From contig NZ_JAJQQS010000009.1 in the NCBI RefSeq assembly GCF_021228125.1, forward strand, positions 1-64,000: a stretch of 64,000 bases of DNA, given 5' to 3'. This DNA comes from Streptomyces albireticuli (GTDB taxonomy: Bacteria; Actinomycetota; Actinomycetes; Streptomycetales; Streptomycetaceae). Under the pieces are notes generated by a model. It had not been told where the DNA came from. It was given only the letters and a program-made list of their open reading frames with translations, and did not search any database. This document shows, one piece after another, positions 24,037 to 32,031 of this stretch; position 1 is the stretch's first letter; each line of letters begins with the position of its first letter. Position numbers and translations under genes: made by a program.

Positions 24037-26631
24037 ATGACTTCGAGCGCGCAGGGATCCGAGCAGGCAGCACCGACCGCGAACTCCATGCGGCGCGCGC
24101 TCAAGCGCGCCCGTGACGGTGTGGCCCTCGACGTCACCGAGGCCGCCGTGCTGCTCCAGGCGCGCGGCGCGGACCTCGACGACCTCTGTGCCTCCGCCGC
24201 CCGGGTGCGCGACGCGGGCCTGGAGGCGGCCGGCCGGCCGGGCGTCATCACCTACTCGAAGAGCGTCTTCATCCCTCTCACCCGCCTCTGCCGCGACAAG
24301 TGCCACTACTGCACCTTCGCCACCGTGCCCGGCAAGCTGCGCCGCGCCGGCCACGGGATGTTCATGTCGCCCGACGAGGTCCTGGACATCGCCCGCCGCG
24401 GCGCCGAACTGGGCTGCAAGGAAGCGCTGATCACCCTCGGGGACAAGCCCGAGGACCGCTGGCCCGAGGCGCGCGAGTGGCTGGAGGCCGAGGGGTACGA
24501 CGACACCATCGCGTACGTCCGCGCCATGGCGATCCGCATCCTGGAGGAGACCGGCCTCCTCCCGCACCTCAACCCCGGCGTCATGTCCTGGACGGACTTC
24601 CAGCGGCTCAAGCCCGTCGCCCCGTCGATGGGCATGATGCTGGAGACCACCGCGACCCGCCTGTGGAGCGAGCCCGGCGGCCCGCACTACGGCTCCCCGG
24701 ACAAGGAGCCCGCCGTGCGGCTGCGCGTCCTGGAGGACGCGGGCCGCAGCTCCGTGCCCTTCACCAGCGGTCTCCTGATCGGGATCGGCGAGACGTACGA
24801 GGAGCGCGCCGACTCGCTGTTCGCGCTGCGCCGCGTCTCCCGCGCCTACCACGGCGTCCAGGAGCTCATCCTGCAGAACTTCCGCGCCAAGCCGGACACG
24901 GCGATGCGCGGCATGCCCGACGCGGAGCTGGACGAACTGGTCGCCACCGTCGCCGTCGCCCGGCACATCATGGGCCCCTCCGCCTGCCTCCAGGCGCCGC
25001 CCAACCTGGTGGCCGGCGAGTACGAGCGGCTCATCGGCGCGGGCATCGACGACTGGGGCGGCGTCTCGCCGGTCACCCCCGACCACGTCAACCCCGAGCG
25101 CCCCTGGCCCCAGATCGACGAGCTCGCCGAGCGCTCCGCCGCCGCGGGCTTCCGGCTGCGGGAACGCCTGGCCGTCTACCCCGAGTTCATCCAGCGCGGC
25201 GAGCCCTGGCTGGACCCGCGCCTGCTGCCGCACGTCCGCGCCCTGGCCGACCCGGAGACGGGCCTGGCGCGCGAGGACGCCGTCGTGGAGGGGCACCCCT
25301 GGCAGGAGCCCGAGGACGTCTTCGTCGCCACCGGGCGCACCGAGCTCAACCGCACCATCGACACCGAGGGCCGCACCTCCGACCGCCGGGACGACTTCGA
25401 CGAGGTCTACGGCGACTGGGAGGCCCTGCGCGAGGCCGCGGCGCCCGGCATGGCGCCCGAGCGCATCGACGGGGACGTGCGCCAGGCGCTGAAGCAGGCC
25501 GCCGACGACCCCACCCGTCTCACCGACGCCGAGGCGCTGGCCCTGCTGCACGCCGACGGGCCCGCCCTGGACGCCCTCTGCGGCATCGCCGACGACCTGC
25601 GCCGGGCCACCGTCGGCGACGACGTCACCTACATCGTCACGCGCAACATCAACTTCACCAACGTCTGCTACACCGGCTGCCGCTTCTGCGCCTTCGCCCA
25701 GCGCCGCACCGACGCCGACGCGTTCACCCTCTCCCTGGAGCAGGTCGCCGACCGCGCCCAGCAGGCGTGGGAGGTCGGCGCCGTCGAGGTGTGCATGCAG
25801 GGCGGCATCCACCCCGACCTGCCGGGCACGGCGTACTTCGACATCGCGCGGGCGGTCAAGGAGCGCGTCCCGGGCATGCACGTGCACGCCTTCTCGCCCA
25901 TGGAGGTCGTCAACGGCGCCACGCGCACCGGCATGTCGATCCGCGAGTGGCTCGTCGCCGCCAAGGAGGCCGGGCTGGACTCCATCCCGGGCACCGCGGC
26001 CGAGATCCTCGACGACGAGGTCCGCTGGGTCCTGACCAAGGGCAAGCTGCCGACCGCCACCTGGGTCGAGGTGGTCAAGACGGCGCACGAGGTGGGGCTC
26101 CGCTCGTCCTCGACGATGATGTACGGGCACGTCGACCAGCCCCGGCACTGGCTGGGCCACTTCCGGAAGCTGACGGAGATCCAGAAGGAGACGGGCGGCT
26201 TCACGGAGTTCGTCACCCTCCCCTTCATCCACACCAACGCACCCGTCTACCTCGCCGGCATCTCCCGCCCCGGCCCGACCATGCGGGACAACCGGGCGGT
26301 CACGGCCATGGCGCGGGTGCTGCTCCACCCGCACATCACCAACATCCAGACGAGCTGGGTGAAGCTGGGCACGGAGGGGGCGGCGGAGATGCTGCGCTCC
26401 GGCGCGAACGATCTGGGCGGGACGCTGATGGAGGAGACCATCTCCCGGATGGCGGGCTCCTCCTACGGCTCGTACCGCTCGATCCAGGACCTGGTGGCGA
26501 TCGCGGAGGCGGCGGGGCGGCCGGCGCGGGCGCGGACGACGACGTACGGGGCGGTGTCGGCGGAGCGGGTCGCGGCGGCGGCGGCGTCGGACGGGCATCT
26601 GCCGGAGTTGCTGCCGGTGCTGGGGGATTGA
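24037..26631 (+). CDS. fbiC: FbiC, fused CofG/CofH synthase for the F420 deazaflavin core
   Basis: 864 residues, the usual length for actinobacterial FbiC. Two radical-SAM domains lie in tandem. The N-terminal CofG-like half has LCRDKCHYCTF (CxxxCxxC, binding a 4Fe-4S cluster). The C-terminal CofH-like half has NVCYTGCRFCAF and the later GGIHPDLPG. Together they join 5-amino-6-ribitylamino-uracil and tyrosine into 7,8-didemethyl-8-hydroxy-5-deazariboflavin (FO), the precursor of F420. ATG 24037 gives the expected N-terminus and sits directly after a -10 box. FO/F420 would serve the three LLM-type oxidoreductases in this window and others elsewhere. An intergenic inverted repeat follows the stop. 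Confidence 0.95.
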   Translation: MTSSAQGSEQAAPTANSMRRALKRARDGVALDVTEAAVLLQARGADLDDLCASAARVRDAGLEAAGRPGVITYSKSVFIPLTRLCRDKCHYCTFATVPGKLRRAGHGMFMSPDEVLDIARRGAELGCKEALITLGDKPEDRWPEAREWLEAEGYDDTIAYVRAMAIRILEETGLLPHLNPGVMSWTDFQRLKPVAPSMGMMLETTATRLWSEPGGPHYGSPDKEPAVRLRVLEDAGRSSVPFTSGLLIGIGETYEERADSLFALRRVSRAYHGVQELILQNFRAKPDTAMRGMPDAELDELVATVAVARHIMGPSACLQAPPNLVAGEYERLIGAGIDDWGGVSPVTPDHVNPERPWPQIDELAERSAAAGFRLRERLAVYPEFIQRGEPWLDPRLLPHVRALADPETGLAREDAVVEGHPWQEPEDVFVATGRTELNRTIDTEGRTSDRRDDFDEVYGDWEALREAAAPGMAPERIDGDVRQALKQAADDPTRLTDAEALALLHADGPALDALCGIADDLRRATVGDDVTYIVTRNINFTNVCYTGCRFCAFAQRRTDADAFTLSLEQVADRAQQAWEVGAVEVCMQGGIHPDLPGTAYFDIARAVKERVPGMHVHAFSPMEVVNGATRTGMSIREWLVAAKEAGLDSIPGTAAEILDDEVRWVLTKGKLPTATWVEVVKTAHEVGLRSSSTMMYGHVDQPRHWLGHFRKLTEIQKETGGFTEFVTLPFIHTNAPVYLAGISRPGPTMRDNRAVTAMARVLLHPHITNIQTSWVKLGTEGAAEMLRSGANDLGGTLMEETISRMAGSSYGSYRSIQDLVAIAEAAGRPARARTTTYGAVSAERVAAAAASDGHLPELLPVLGD

Positions 26632-26640
26632 CGGGGGGAT

Positions 26641-26796
26641 TTTTCCCCTACCCGCCCCTTCCCGAACCGGGGGCAAGCCCCCGGGCCCCCTTTTCCGCGC
26701 TTCGCGCGGTGGCCTCAATCGCCGGCCGGGCTGATTTCAGCCCGTCCGGCGATTGAGGACCGGGGTCCGGGGCGGAGCCCCGTTCGGGAAGGGGTG
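26641..26796. repeat. Long intergenic inverted repeat, copy B
   Basis: The central stem runs 26713-26758: CCTCAATCGCCGG pairs with CCGGCGATTGAGG across a short loop. Compared with copy A, AAA/TTT in the stem is AAT/ATT here, changed on both sides so that pairing is kept. Outer arms are the C-rich run from 26641 and the G-rich run ending about 26796 (CGTTCGGGAAGGGG). It lies between fbiC and the next gene and may act as a terminator for fbiC. Confidence 0.8.
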
Positions 26797-26868
26797 GCAC
26801 CGCGATGTTGCCGTTCTGTCGAGAACAGGCGACCGGACGTCCACAGTCCGTCGCCTATCGTGGCGCGC

Positions 26869-28006
26869 ATGTCTTGGCCTCAGAACCCCCCCACAGCCTC
26901 ACCAGCCCCAGCAGCCCCACGGCACCCCGCAGGGCGTCCCCGAGGCCACCGCCGTCGATCAGCCGGCGGTGGCCCCGCCGCCCGGTGGTGTGCACGCGCA
27001 GCCCACCGTGTTCGCGCAGCCGGCCGTCTCGCCGCAGGGGCCGCCGCCCCCGCCGCCGGCCCCCGGCCCGCCCGGTGCGCGCCCGCCCGCGCCGCCGCAG
27101 CCGTACGGTCAGGCGTGGCAGGGTCAGCAGCCGCCGCCCCCGCAGCAGCCGCACTTCCCGCAGCAGCCCCAGATGCCCCAGCCGCCGCAGCCCTCGGGGC
27201 GGGGCAACCGCACGCTCCTCGCCGTCGTGGGCGGCGTCGTGGCGCTGGCCGTCATCGGCGGCGGTGCCTTCTTCCTGCTCAAGGGAGGCGACGGCAAGGG
27301 GGACCCGGCCCCGTCGAAGGAGTCGGCCGCGGCTCAGGGCCAGGACAAGGGCCAGGGCGACAAGCCCGCGCCCGACGCCGGCGGCAGCGCACCGCCCACC
27401 GGAGACCAGCCGATGGTCACCGGCTGGCAGACGCAGACCAGCCGGGAATACAAGTTCCGCTACGACGTGCCGGCCAAGGGCGAGCAGTGGAAGCTCTTCC
27501 CGCAGGACACGATGATCGCCTACACGGACGAGGCCGGTAAGCCGCAGATCACCATGCGCGACACCGCCAGCTTCCGCGAGGGCGGCTGCACGTCCGGTGC
27601 CAACCCCAACGCGATCGGCGAGGCGGGCAAGGGTCAGCTGGCCAACGTCGGCACGATGGGCGGCGACACCTCCCTGAGCATCCAGGAGAACGCCCGCAAC
27701 TGGGCCGGGAACTGGGGCTTCTACGCCTACGGCGGCAAGGGCAACAAGCCCAAGATCGACGTGACCCCGGCCAAGCCGTGGAAGGTGAACGGCATCGACG
27801 GCTGGACGGCCACCGCCAAGGTCACCGTCGCCAACCGGCCCAGCCAGTGCGTCCCCGCCACGGCGATCGTGAAGAGCATCGTCGAGAAGCTCCCGGACGG
27901 CAGCTTCCACAGCTGGGTGATCTACGCCGACCAGGGTGTGCCCAACGCCCTGTCCGAGGCGCAGATCGACAAGATCATGGGTACGGTGCGGCCGGTCAAG
28001 GGCTGA
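26869..28006 (+). pseudogene. Pro/Gln-rich single-pass membrane protein, frameshifted near the N-terminus
   Basis: The best start is ATG 26869 (MSWPQNPP). Reading on hits a seven-C run at 26886-26892, after which the meaningful protein is one frame later (PQPHQPQQPHGTPQG and so on to 28006). Removing one C gives about 378 residues. These comprise a Pro/Gln-rich cytoplasmic tail, a TM segment (LLAVVGGVVALAVIGGGAFFLL), a charged linker, and an extracellular domain of about 190 residues with SREYKFRYDVPAKGEQW and two or three cysteines. The layout is common among actinobacterial membrane proteins of unknown role. As with the SDR, the frameshift may be a sequencing error. It is followed after 78 bp by the ADP-ribosylglycohydrolase. 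Confidence 0.75.
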
Positions 28007-28084
28007 GCCCGGCGCCGGCGCGGTCGCTTACAGTGCTCCGGCGGTCCGGTACCCGGACCGGACGTCGACGCAGGAGGCCGTGAA

Positions 28085-29230
28085 GTGACCACCACCGCCG
28101 GCGCGAGCACCGCGCTGTGGAGCCGAGCCCGGCAGCAGGACTTCCGCACCCGGGTGCGGGGCTGTCTGCTGGGCGGGGCGATCGGTGACGCGCTGGGCGC
28201 GGGCATCGAGTTCCAGTCCCTCGCCGAGATCCGCGCCGCGCACGGGCCGGACGGCGTACGGGACTACGTCAGCGCGTACGGGCGGCGCGGCGCGGTCACC
28301 GACGACACGCAGATGACGCTGTTCACCGTCGACGGCCTGATCCGCGCCCATGTGCGGCGCGACTCCGGCGCCTGGCACCCGGCGGCCGACGTCCACCGGG
28401 CGCATCTGCGCTGGGCCTTCACCCAGCGCGCCCGGGGACCGGTCGAACACCACCCGGAGACCGGCTGGCTCGCCCGCCAGGAGTGGCTGTACGCGCAGCG
28501 CGCGCCCGGCAACGCCTGTCTTTCCGGGCTCGCCGACGACCGGATGGGCACCCTGGAAGCGCCCAGGAACCCCGGGTCCAAGGGGTGCGGCGCGGTCATG
28601 CGCTCGGCCCCCTTCGGGCTGCTCGCCGGTCTGGAGCCGGGTTACGTCCTCCAGCTGGCCGCCGAGTGCGCCGTGCAGACCCACGGGCACCCCTCCGGCT
28701 ATCTCGCGGCCGGTGCCTTCGCGGTCGTCGTGCACGCCGCCGCGCGGGGCGAGACCCTTGAGACGGGCGTCCACCGGGCGCTCGCCCTGCTCGCCGGGTG
28801 GCCGGGCCACGAGGAGACGACCGAGGCGCTCCAAGGGGCGCTGACCGCCGTCCGCCAGGGGCCGCCGACGGCGGAACGGCTGGAGTCGCTCGGCCAGGGC
28901 TGGGTGGCGGAGGAAGCCCTCGCCATGGGCGTCTACTGCGCGCTCGTCGCCGAGGACATGGCCCACGGCCTGCTGCTCGCGGTCAACCACGGCGGCGACT
29001 CCGACTCCACGGGATCCCTCTGCGGCAACCTCCTCGGCGCACTGCACGGGGAGACGGCGCTGCCGCCGCTCTGGACGGCCGGACTGGAGGGCCGGGCGAC
29101 GATCCTGGAACTCGCCGACGACTTCGCGATGGAGCTGACACAGGGCGCCGCCCTGCACGGCCCCGGGGTGTCCTCCGGGACCTGGACGGACCGCTATCCC
29201 GGCGCCCTGGACACGGAGTGGTTGCGATAG
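28085..29230 (+). CDS. ADP-ribosylglycohydrolase family protein (DraG-like)
   Basis: 381 residues. Motifs of the all-helical, Mg-dependent ADP-ribosylglycohydrolase family are present: GCLLGGAIGDALGAGIEF near the N-terminus, TDDTQMTLFTVDG with the metal-binding TDD triplet, NPGSKGCGAVMRSAPFG, and NHGGDSDSTGSLCGNLLGA with the second metal-binding Asp pair. Members remove ADP-ribose from proteins, nucleic acids or small molecules. The GTG start at 28085 has AGGAGG (28072-28077) at good spacing. It probably forms a unit with the preceding membrane protein. No ADP-ribosyltransferase gene is visible nearby, so the target is unknown. Confidence 0.9.
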   Translation: MTTTAGASTALWSRARQQDFRTRVRGCLLGGAIGDALGAGIEFQSLAEIRAAHGPDGVRDYVSAYGRRGAVTDDTQMTLFTVDGLIRAHVRRDSGAWHPAADVHRAHLRWAFTQRARGPVEHHPETGWLARQEWLYAQRAPGNACLSGLADDRMGTLEAPRNPGSKGCGAVMRSAPFGLLAGLEPGYVLQLAAECAVQTHGHPSGYLAAGAFAVVVHAAARGETLETGVHRALALLAGWPGHEETTEALQGALTAVRQGPPTAERLESLGQGWVAEEALAMGVYCALVAEDMAHGLLLAVNHGGDSDSTGSLCGNLLGALHGETALPPLWTAGLEGRATILELADDFAMELTQGAALHGPGVSSGTWTDRYPGALDTEWLR

Positions 29231-29252
29231 CACAACGGGCCCGGACACGGCC

Positions 29253-29293
29253 GAGCCCTCTCGTCCGGGACGGCGTACCAGGCGAGAGGGCTC
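29253..29293 (+). terminator. Inverted repeat after the glycohydrolase gene
   Basis: GAGCCCTCTCG (29253-29263) pairs perfectly with CGAGAGGGCTC (29283-29293) across a 19-nt loop. No T-tract follows, as is usual for Streptomyces terminators. It lies between convergent genes and could serve both strands. Confidence 0.65.
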
Positions 29294-29341
29294 TGCGCGG
29301 AACTGCTTATGGATCAGGAAGGCTTCTATCGGCCGGATCTG

Positions 29342-29545
29342 TCAGAGGTCGTAAGCGCCATCGGTAACGGTCGTCACGAACGAGGCCCAGGCATCGGGGG
29401 TGAAGCCGAGGACGGGGCCCTGCGGGTCCTTGGAGTCACGGACCGCAATGGACTGCGGGAGGGGGGAGGCGACCTCCACGCAGTCGCCGTTGGCCAGCGA
29501 GTACGAGGACTTCCGCCACGTGGTCTTTCCCTGCTGGATCGCCAT
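29342..29545 (-). CDS. DUF397 protein
   Basis: 67 residues with the DUF397 pattern: TTWRKSSYSLANGDCVEVA, IAVRDSKDPQGP and a late W-SFVTTV. The start ATG 29545 has GGGAG five bases upstream; a longer reading frame starts earlier but lacks family sequence. It is the partner of the XRE gene 197 bp upstream on the same strand. Unlike the pair at 11 kb, the two do not overlap, so this one may have its own promoter. Confidence 0.88.
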   Translation of the reverse strand: MAIQQGKTTWRKSSYSLANGDCVEVASPLPQSIAVRDSKDPQGPVLGFTPDAWASFVTTVTDGAYDL

Positions 29546-29741
29546 GATTGCTCCCATGCCTTGGTGAGTGCCGTGTGAGTATTGCTCCGTCGGAACCGCC
29601 GGTCGAAGCACCGGTTTTCCCGCGGTGCGACCGACGTTACGCGCCAACATCACCTGATGAATGGCCCGTTCACTCGACCGGATGGCATATACCAGGAGTC
29701 TCTTCCCCCGACGGTGGAAGTCGGTGTACGGTGCGGCCGCT

Positions 29742-30623
29742 TCAGCTCGCCCACTCCTCGGCGACCCTGTCGATGAACTGTCGTGAGTGGTCCGCGTTCA
29801 ATGCCTGCATCCGCAAATGTTCATACATCACGCTGTAGGTCTGGACGTCATTCGGCTTCTCCAGGTAAAGGTCGCTGGTGATTCCCTCCAGATAGACGGT
29901 GCTGGCGTCCTGCGGGTCGGTGAACTCGAGGATGGAGAACTTTCCGTACATGCCCGGATGCGCGCCCACGTCATAAGGCAGCACCTGCACCGTGATGTGC
30001 GGTTCCAGGCTGAACTGCACCAGCTGTCGCATCTGTTCGCGCATGATGGCCCGGTTTCCGACGATCCTGCGCAGCGCCGATTCGTCGATGACCGCCCACA
30101 GCCGGAGCGGGTTCTCCGGGTCGGTGATGCGTTCCTGCCGGCGCATCCGCACCTGGACGCGGCGCTCGATGTCCGCGGCCGTCGCCTCCGGCCAGGAGCC
30201 CTCCGTCACGGCGCTCGCGTAATTGGGGGTCTGGAGGAGACCCGGGACGAGCGACGCCTCGTATACGCGCAGCGACGCGGCGTCGGTCTCCAGGCCGATG
30301 TAGACGCTGTAGGGGATGTCGCCGAAGGCGTGCCACCAGCCCTGCTGGCGCGACTCCTTGGCCATCTGCATCAGCGAATCGACGATGCGGTGGTCCTCGA
30401 CGCCGTACACGCCGCACAGGTCGCGGACGTCACGCTGACTGATGCTGCGACGCCCGTTCTCCAACCGGCTGATCTTCGATTGCGAGACCAGTAGCCGCTC
30501 CGCCACCTCCTCGGCCGTCATGCCTTTGAGTTCGCGGAGCTTGCGCAGCTCCTGCCCCAATCGGCGTCGCCTAACGGTGGGATTGACACTGGACGCCACG
30601 GGACGCACCTCCGGCTCCGTCAT
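29742..30623 (-). CDS. XRE-family regulator with DUF5753 domain
   Basis: 293 residues. The helix-turn-helix is at about 20-75 (LGQELRRLRELKG-like start, SQSKISRLENGRRSIS as recognition helix). The DUF5753 domain follows, with GLLQTPNYASAV, ALRRIVGN, VQVLPYDVGAHPG and an ending LRMQALNADHSRQFI. GGAG lies upstream of ATG 30623. This is the second such regulator in the window and forms a classic pair with the downstream DUF397 gene. The two XRE proteins are homologous throughout but clearly diverged. The target promoter is unknown. Confidence 0.9.
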   Translation of the reverse strand: MTEPEVRPVASSVNPTVRRRRLGQELRKLRELKGMTAEEVAERLLVSQSKISRLENGRRSISQRDVRDLCGVYGVEDHRIVDSLMQMAKESRQQGWWHAFGDIPYSVYIGLETDAASLRVYEASLVPGLLQTPNYASAVTEGSWPEATAADIERRVQVRMRRQERITDPENPLRLWAVIDESALRRIVGNRAIMREQMRQLVQFSLEPHITVQVLPYDVGAHPGMYGKFSILEFTDPQDASTVYLEGITSDLYLEKPNDVQTYSVMYEHLRMQALNADHSRQFIDRVAEEWAS

Positions 30624-30998
30624 GCTGCTGTCTCCTGACCTCGCAGCCTGCCACCACTGGCCGGGGCGGCGCTGGGAAATGCCGACACAGAGTGCGCTCG
30701 TGGTGAGCGCTGACGTGCGGTGATCCGGGGGCCGGCCGGGTGGGCCGGGAACGCGTGCGCGGGGCGGCGGGCCCCGCCGCCGTCCCGGGCGGCCCGGCCC
30801 ACCACCCCGCGCGATGTCGCGGCTCCCGATCCGGCCGGGGGACTGCGGTGCGGTCTGCTGGAGCTGTGCGTGTGCTGTGTCCGTGTACGGGTGGTGCGGG
30901 GCGCCGTGTGCGTGGTGCGGAGAACCGCCGGCAGTACGGGTGCGCGGCGGTCGGCCTCCACCGGTCGGGACCGGCTGGGGGACCGGCCGGGAAACCGG
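30624..30998. other. 375-bp gap with no recognisable gene
   Basis: Short open frames exist on both strands, but their translations are Arg/Pro-rich and show no family features. The region should hold the promoter of the XRE gene (minus strand). I see no hairpin at the end of the GPP34 gene. Confidence 0.4.
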
Positions 30999-31769
30999 CT
31001 ATGAGGCTCCGGCACGGGCCATCAGCGCCGCCCCGTGTGCCACGGGCTGCTCGGCGGATCCCACCGACGCCCGCACGGACGCCGTACGGCGTCCGGGTCC
31101 GGCGCCGTTACCGGCCGCGGTGGCCGGTGCCCGCCGCGGCTGGGCGGCGACGCCGTTCTGTACGTCCATCACCGCGTGGGCCACCAGTCCGCCCATCGGG
31201 TCGTGCCTGATCAGATCCCGGAGCCTGGAGCGGGAGGACCGCCCCTCGTTCCCCGGGTAGAGGTGCTTGCCCAGACCCACCGCGTGCGCGAGCGCGGCCA
31301 GGGCGGCGGTCCGCGGGTCCGGCGGGACGCCGGTGCGGATCGCGCTGTCCAGCCGGGCCCTGATCTCCCGGCTGATGGCCGTGTCCGTCGCCTGGTAGCG
31401 AGTTGTCGGCAGCACCCCGCACATCTGGCCCGCCACGGCATGCACCATGCCGCACCGCTCCAGGTGCGTGAGATACGTCTGACGGAGCCCCAGCCGGGGC
31501 CCGCCGATCCAGTGGACCGCGCGCACCGGACTGCCACGACGACGCAGCAGCTCCAGTGCGGAGTCCAGTGTCGGATCTCCTGTCGGCCGTGGCATCACCA
31601 CGGCGATACGATCCCCGTCTGGGGCTATCCGTCCAGCCAGAGCCAGCTCCACTAGCTGTGCTCCGGCGAGACCGAGGTCGAGCGACTGCGGCTGCGCCGT
31701 GGTTCCCGTGGCCGGGTCCAAGGCGAGCAGCAGAAGCTCCTCCGGAATTGTTCTGCGGCTCCTGCCCAT
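30999..31769 (-). CDS. GPP34 (GOLPH3/Vps74-like) family protein
   Basis: 256 residues. The pattern EELLLLALDP near the N-terminus, then LGLAGAQLVELALAGRIAPDG, is the hallmark of the GPP34 fold, which binds phosphoinositides in eukaryotes. Later, LARYGxV-like segments are replaced by LERCGMVHAV, and the C-terminal half is helical with an Ala-rich tail. Actinobacteria carry many GPP34 paralogues of unknown role, often near developmental genes. ATG 31769 was chosen because GGGGAGGC precedes it and the fold begins about ten residues later. Confidence 0.82.
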   Translation of the reverse strand: MGRSRRTIPEELLLLALDPATGTTAQPQSLDLGLAGAQLVELALAGRIAPDGDRIAVVMPRPTGDPTLDSALELLRRRGSPVRAVHWIGGPRLGLRQTYLTHLERCGMVHAVAGQMCGVLPTTRYQATDTAISREIRARLDSAIRTGVPPDPRTAALAALAHAVGLGKHLYPGNEGRSSRSRLRDLIRHDPMGGLVAHAVMDVQNGVAAQPRRAPATAAGNGAGPGRRTASVRASVGSAEQPVAHGAALMARAGAS

Positions 31770-32031
31770 CCATGCCTCCCCGCGTGGATGAGTGACAGGG
31801 TGACCCCTCTCACATTGGTCTGTCGAGAGTGCGTGGTGGCTTCGGGTGGGAACCGGTAGGTATGTCGTCTCGTCTTGCACGAGGGTGAGGCCAGTCGAAC
31901 CCCATTGACGGAGCGGTTGCGCGGTGGCGTGGCGGCGACACAGGACACTGGTAAGCGTTGTGAAGGTTCGGGCGGCGGGGTGCTGGGCGCCTCGCGGCGG
32001 CGTATGACGTTGGGAATTCGAGGAGGCATCG

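Noticed and set aside
23546..24251. N-terminal extension of the second kinase through the 33-bp repeats
   Set aside because: The kinase paralogue starts at the equivalent of 23543, and the extension overlaps the fbiC start and promoter.
30720..31004. Plus-strand open frame between the XRE and GPP34 genes
   Set aside because: Composition is Arg/Cys/Val-rich as expected for antisense GC-rich DNA; no ribosome site or family features.
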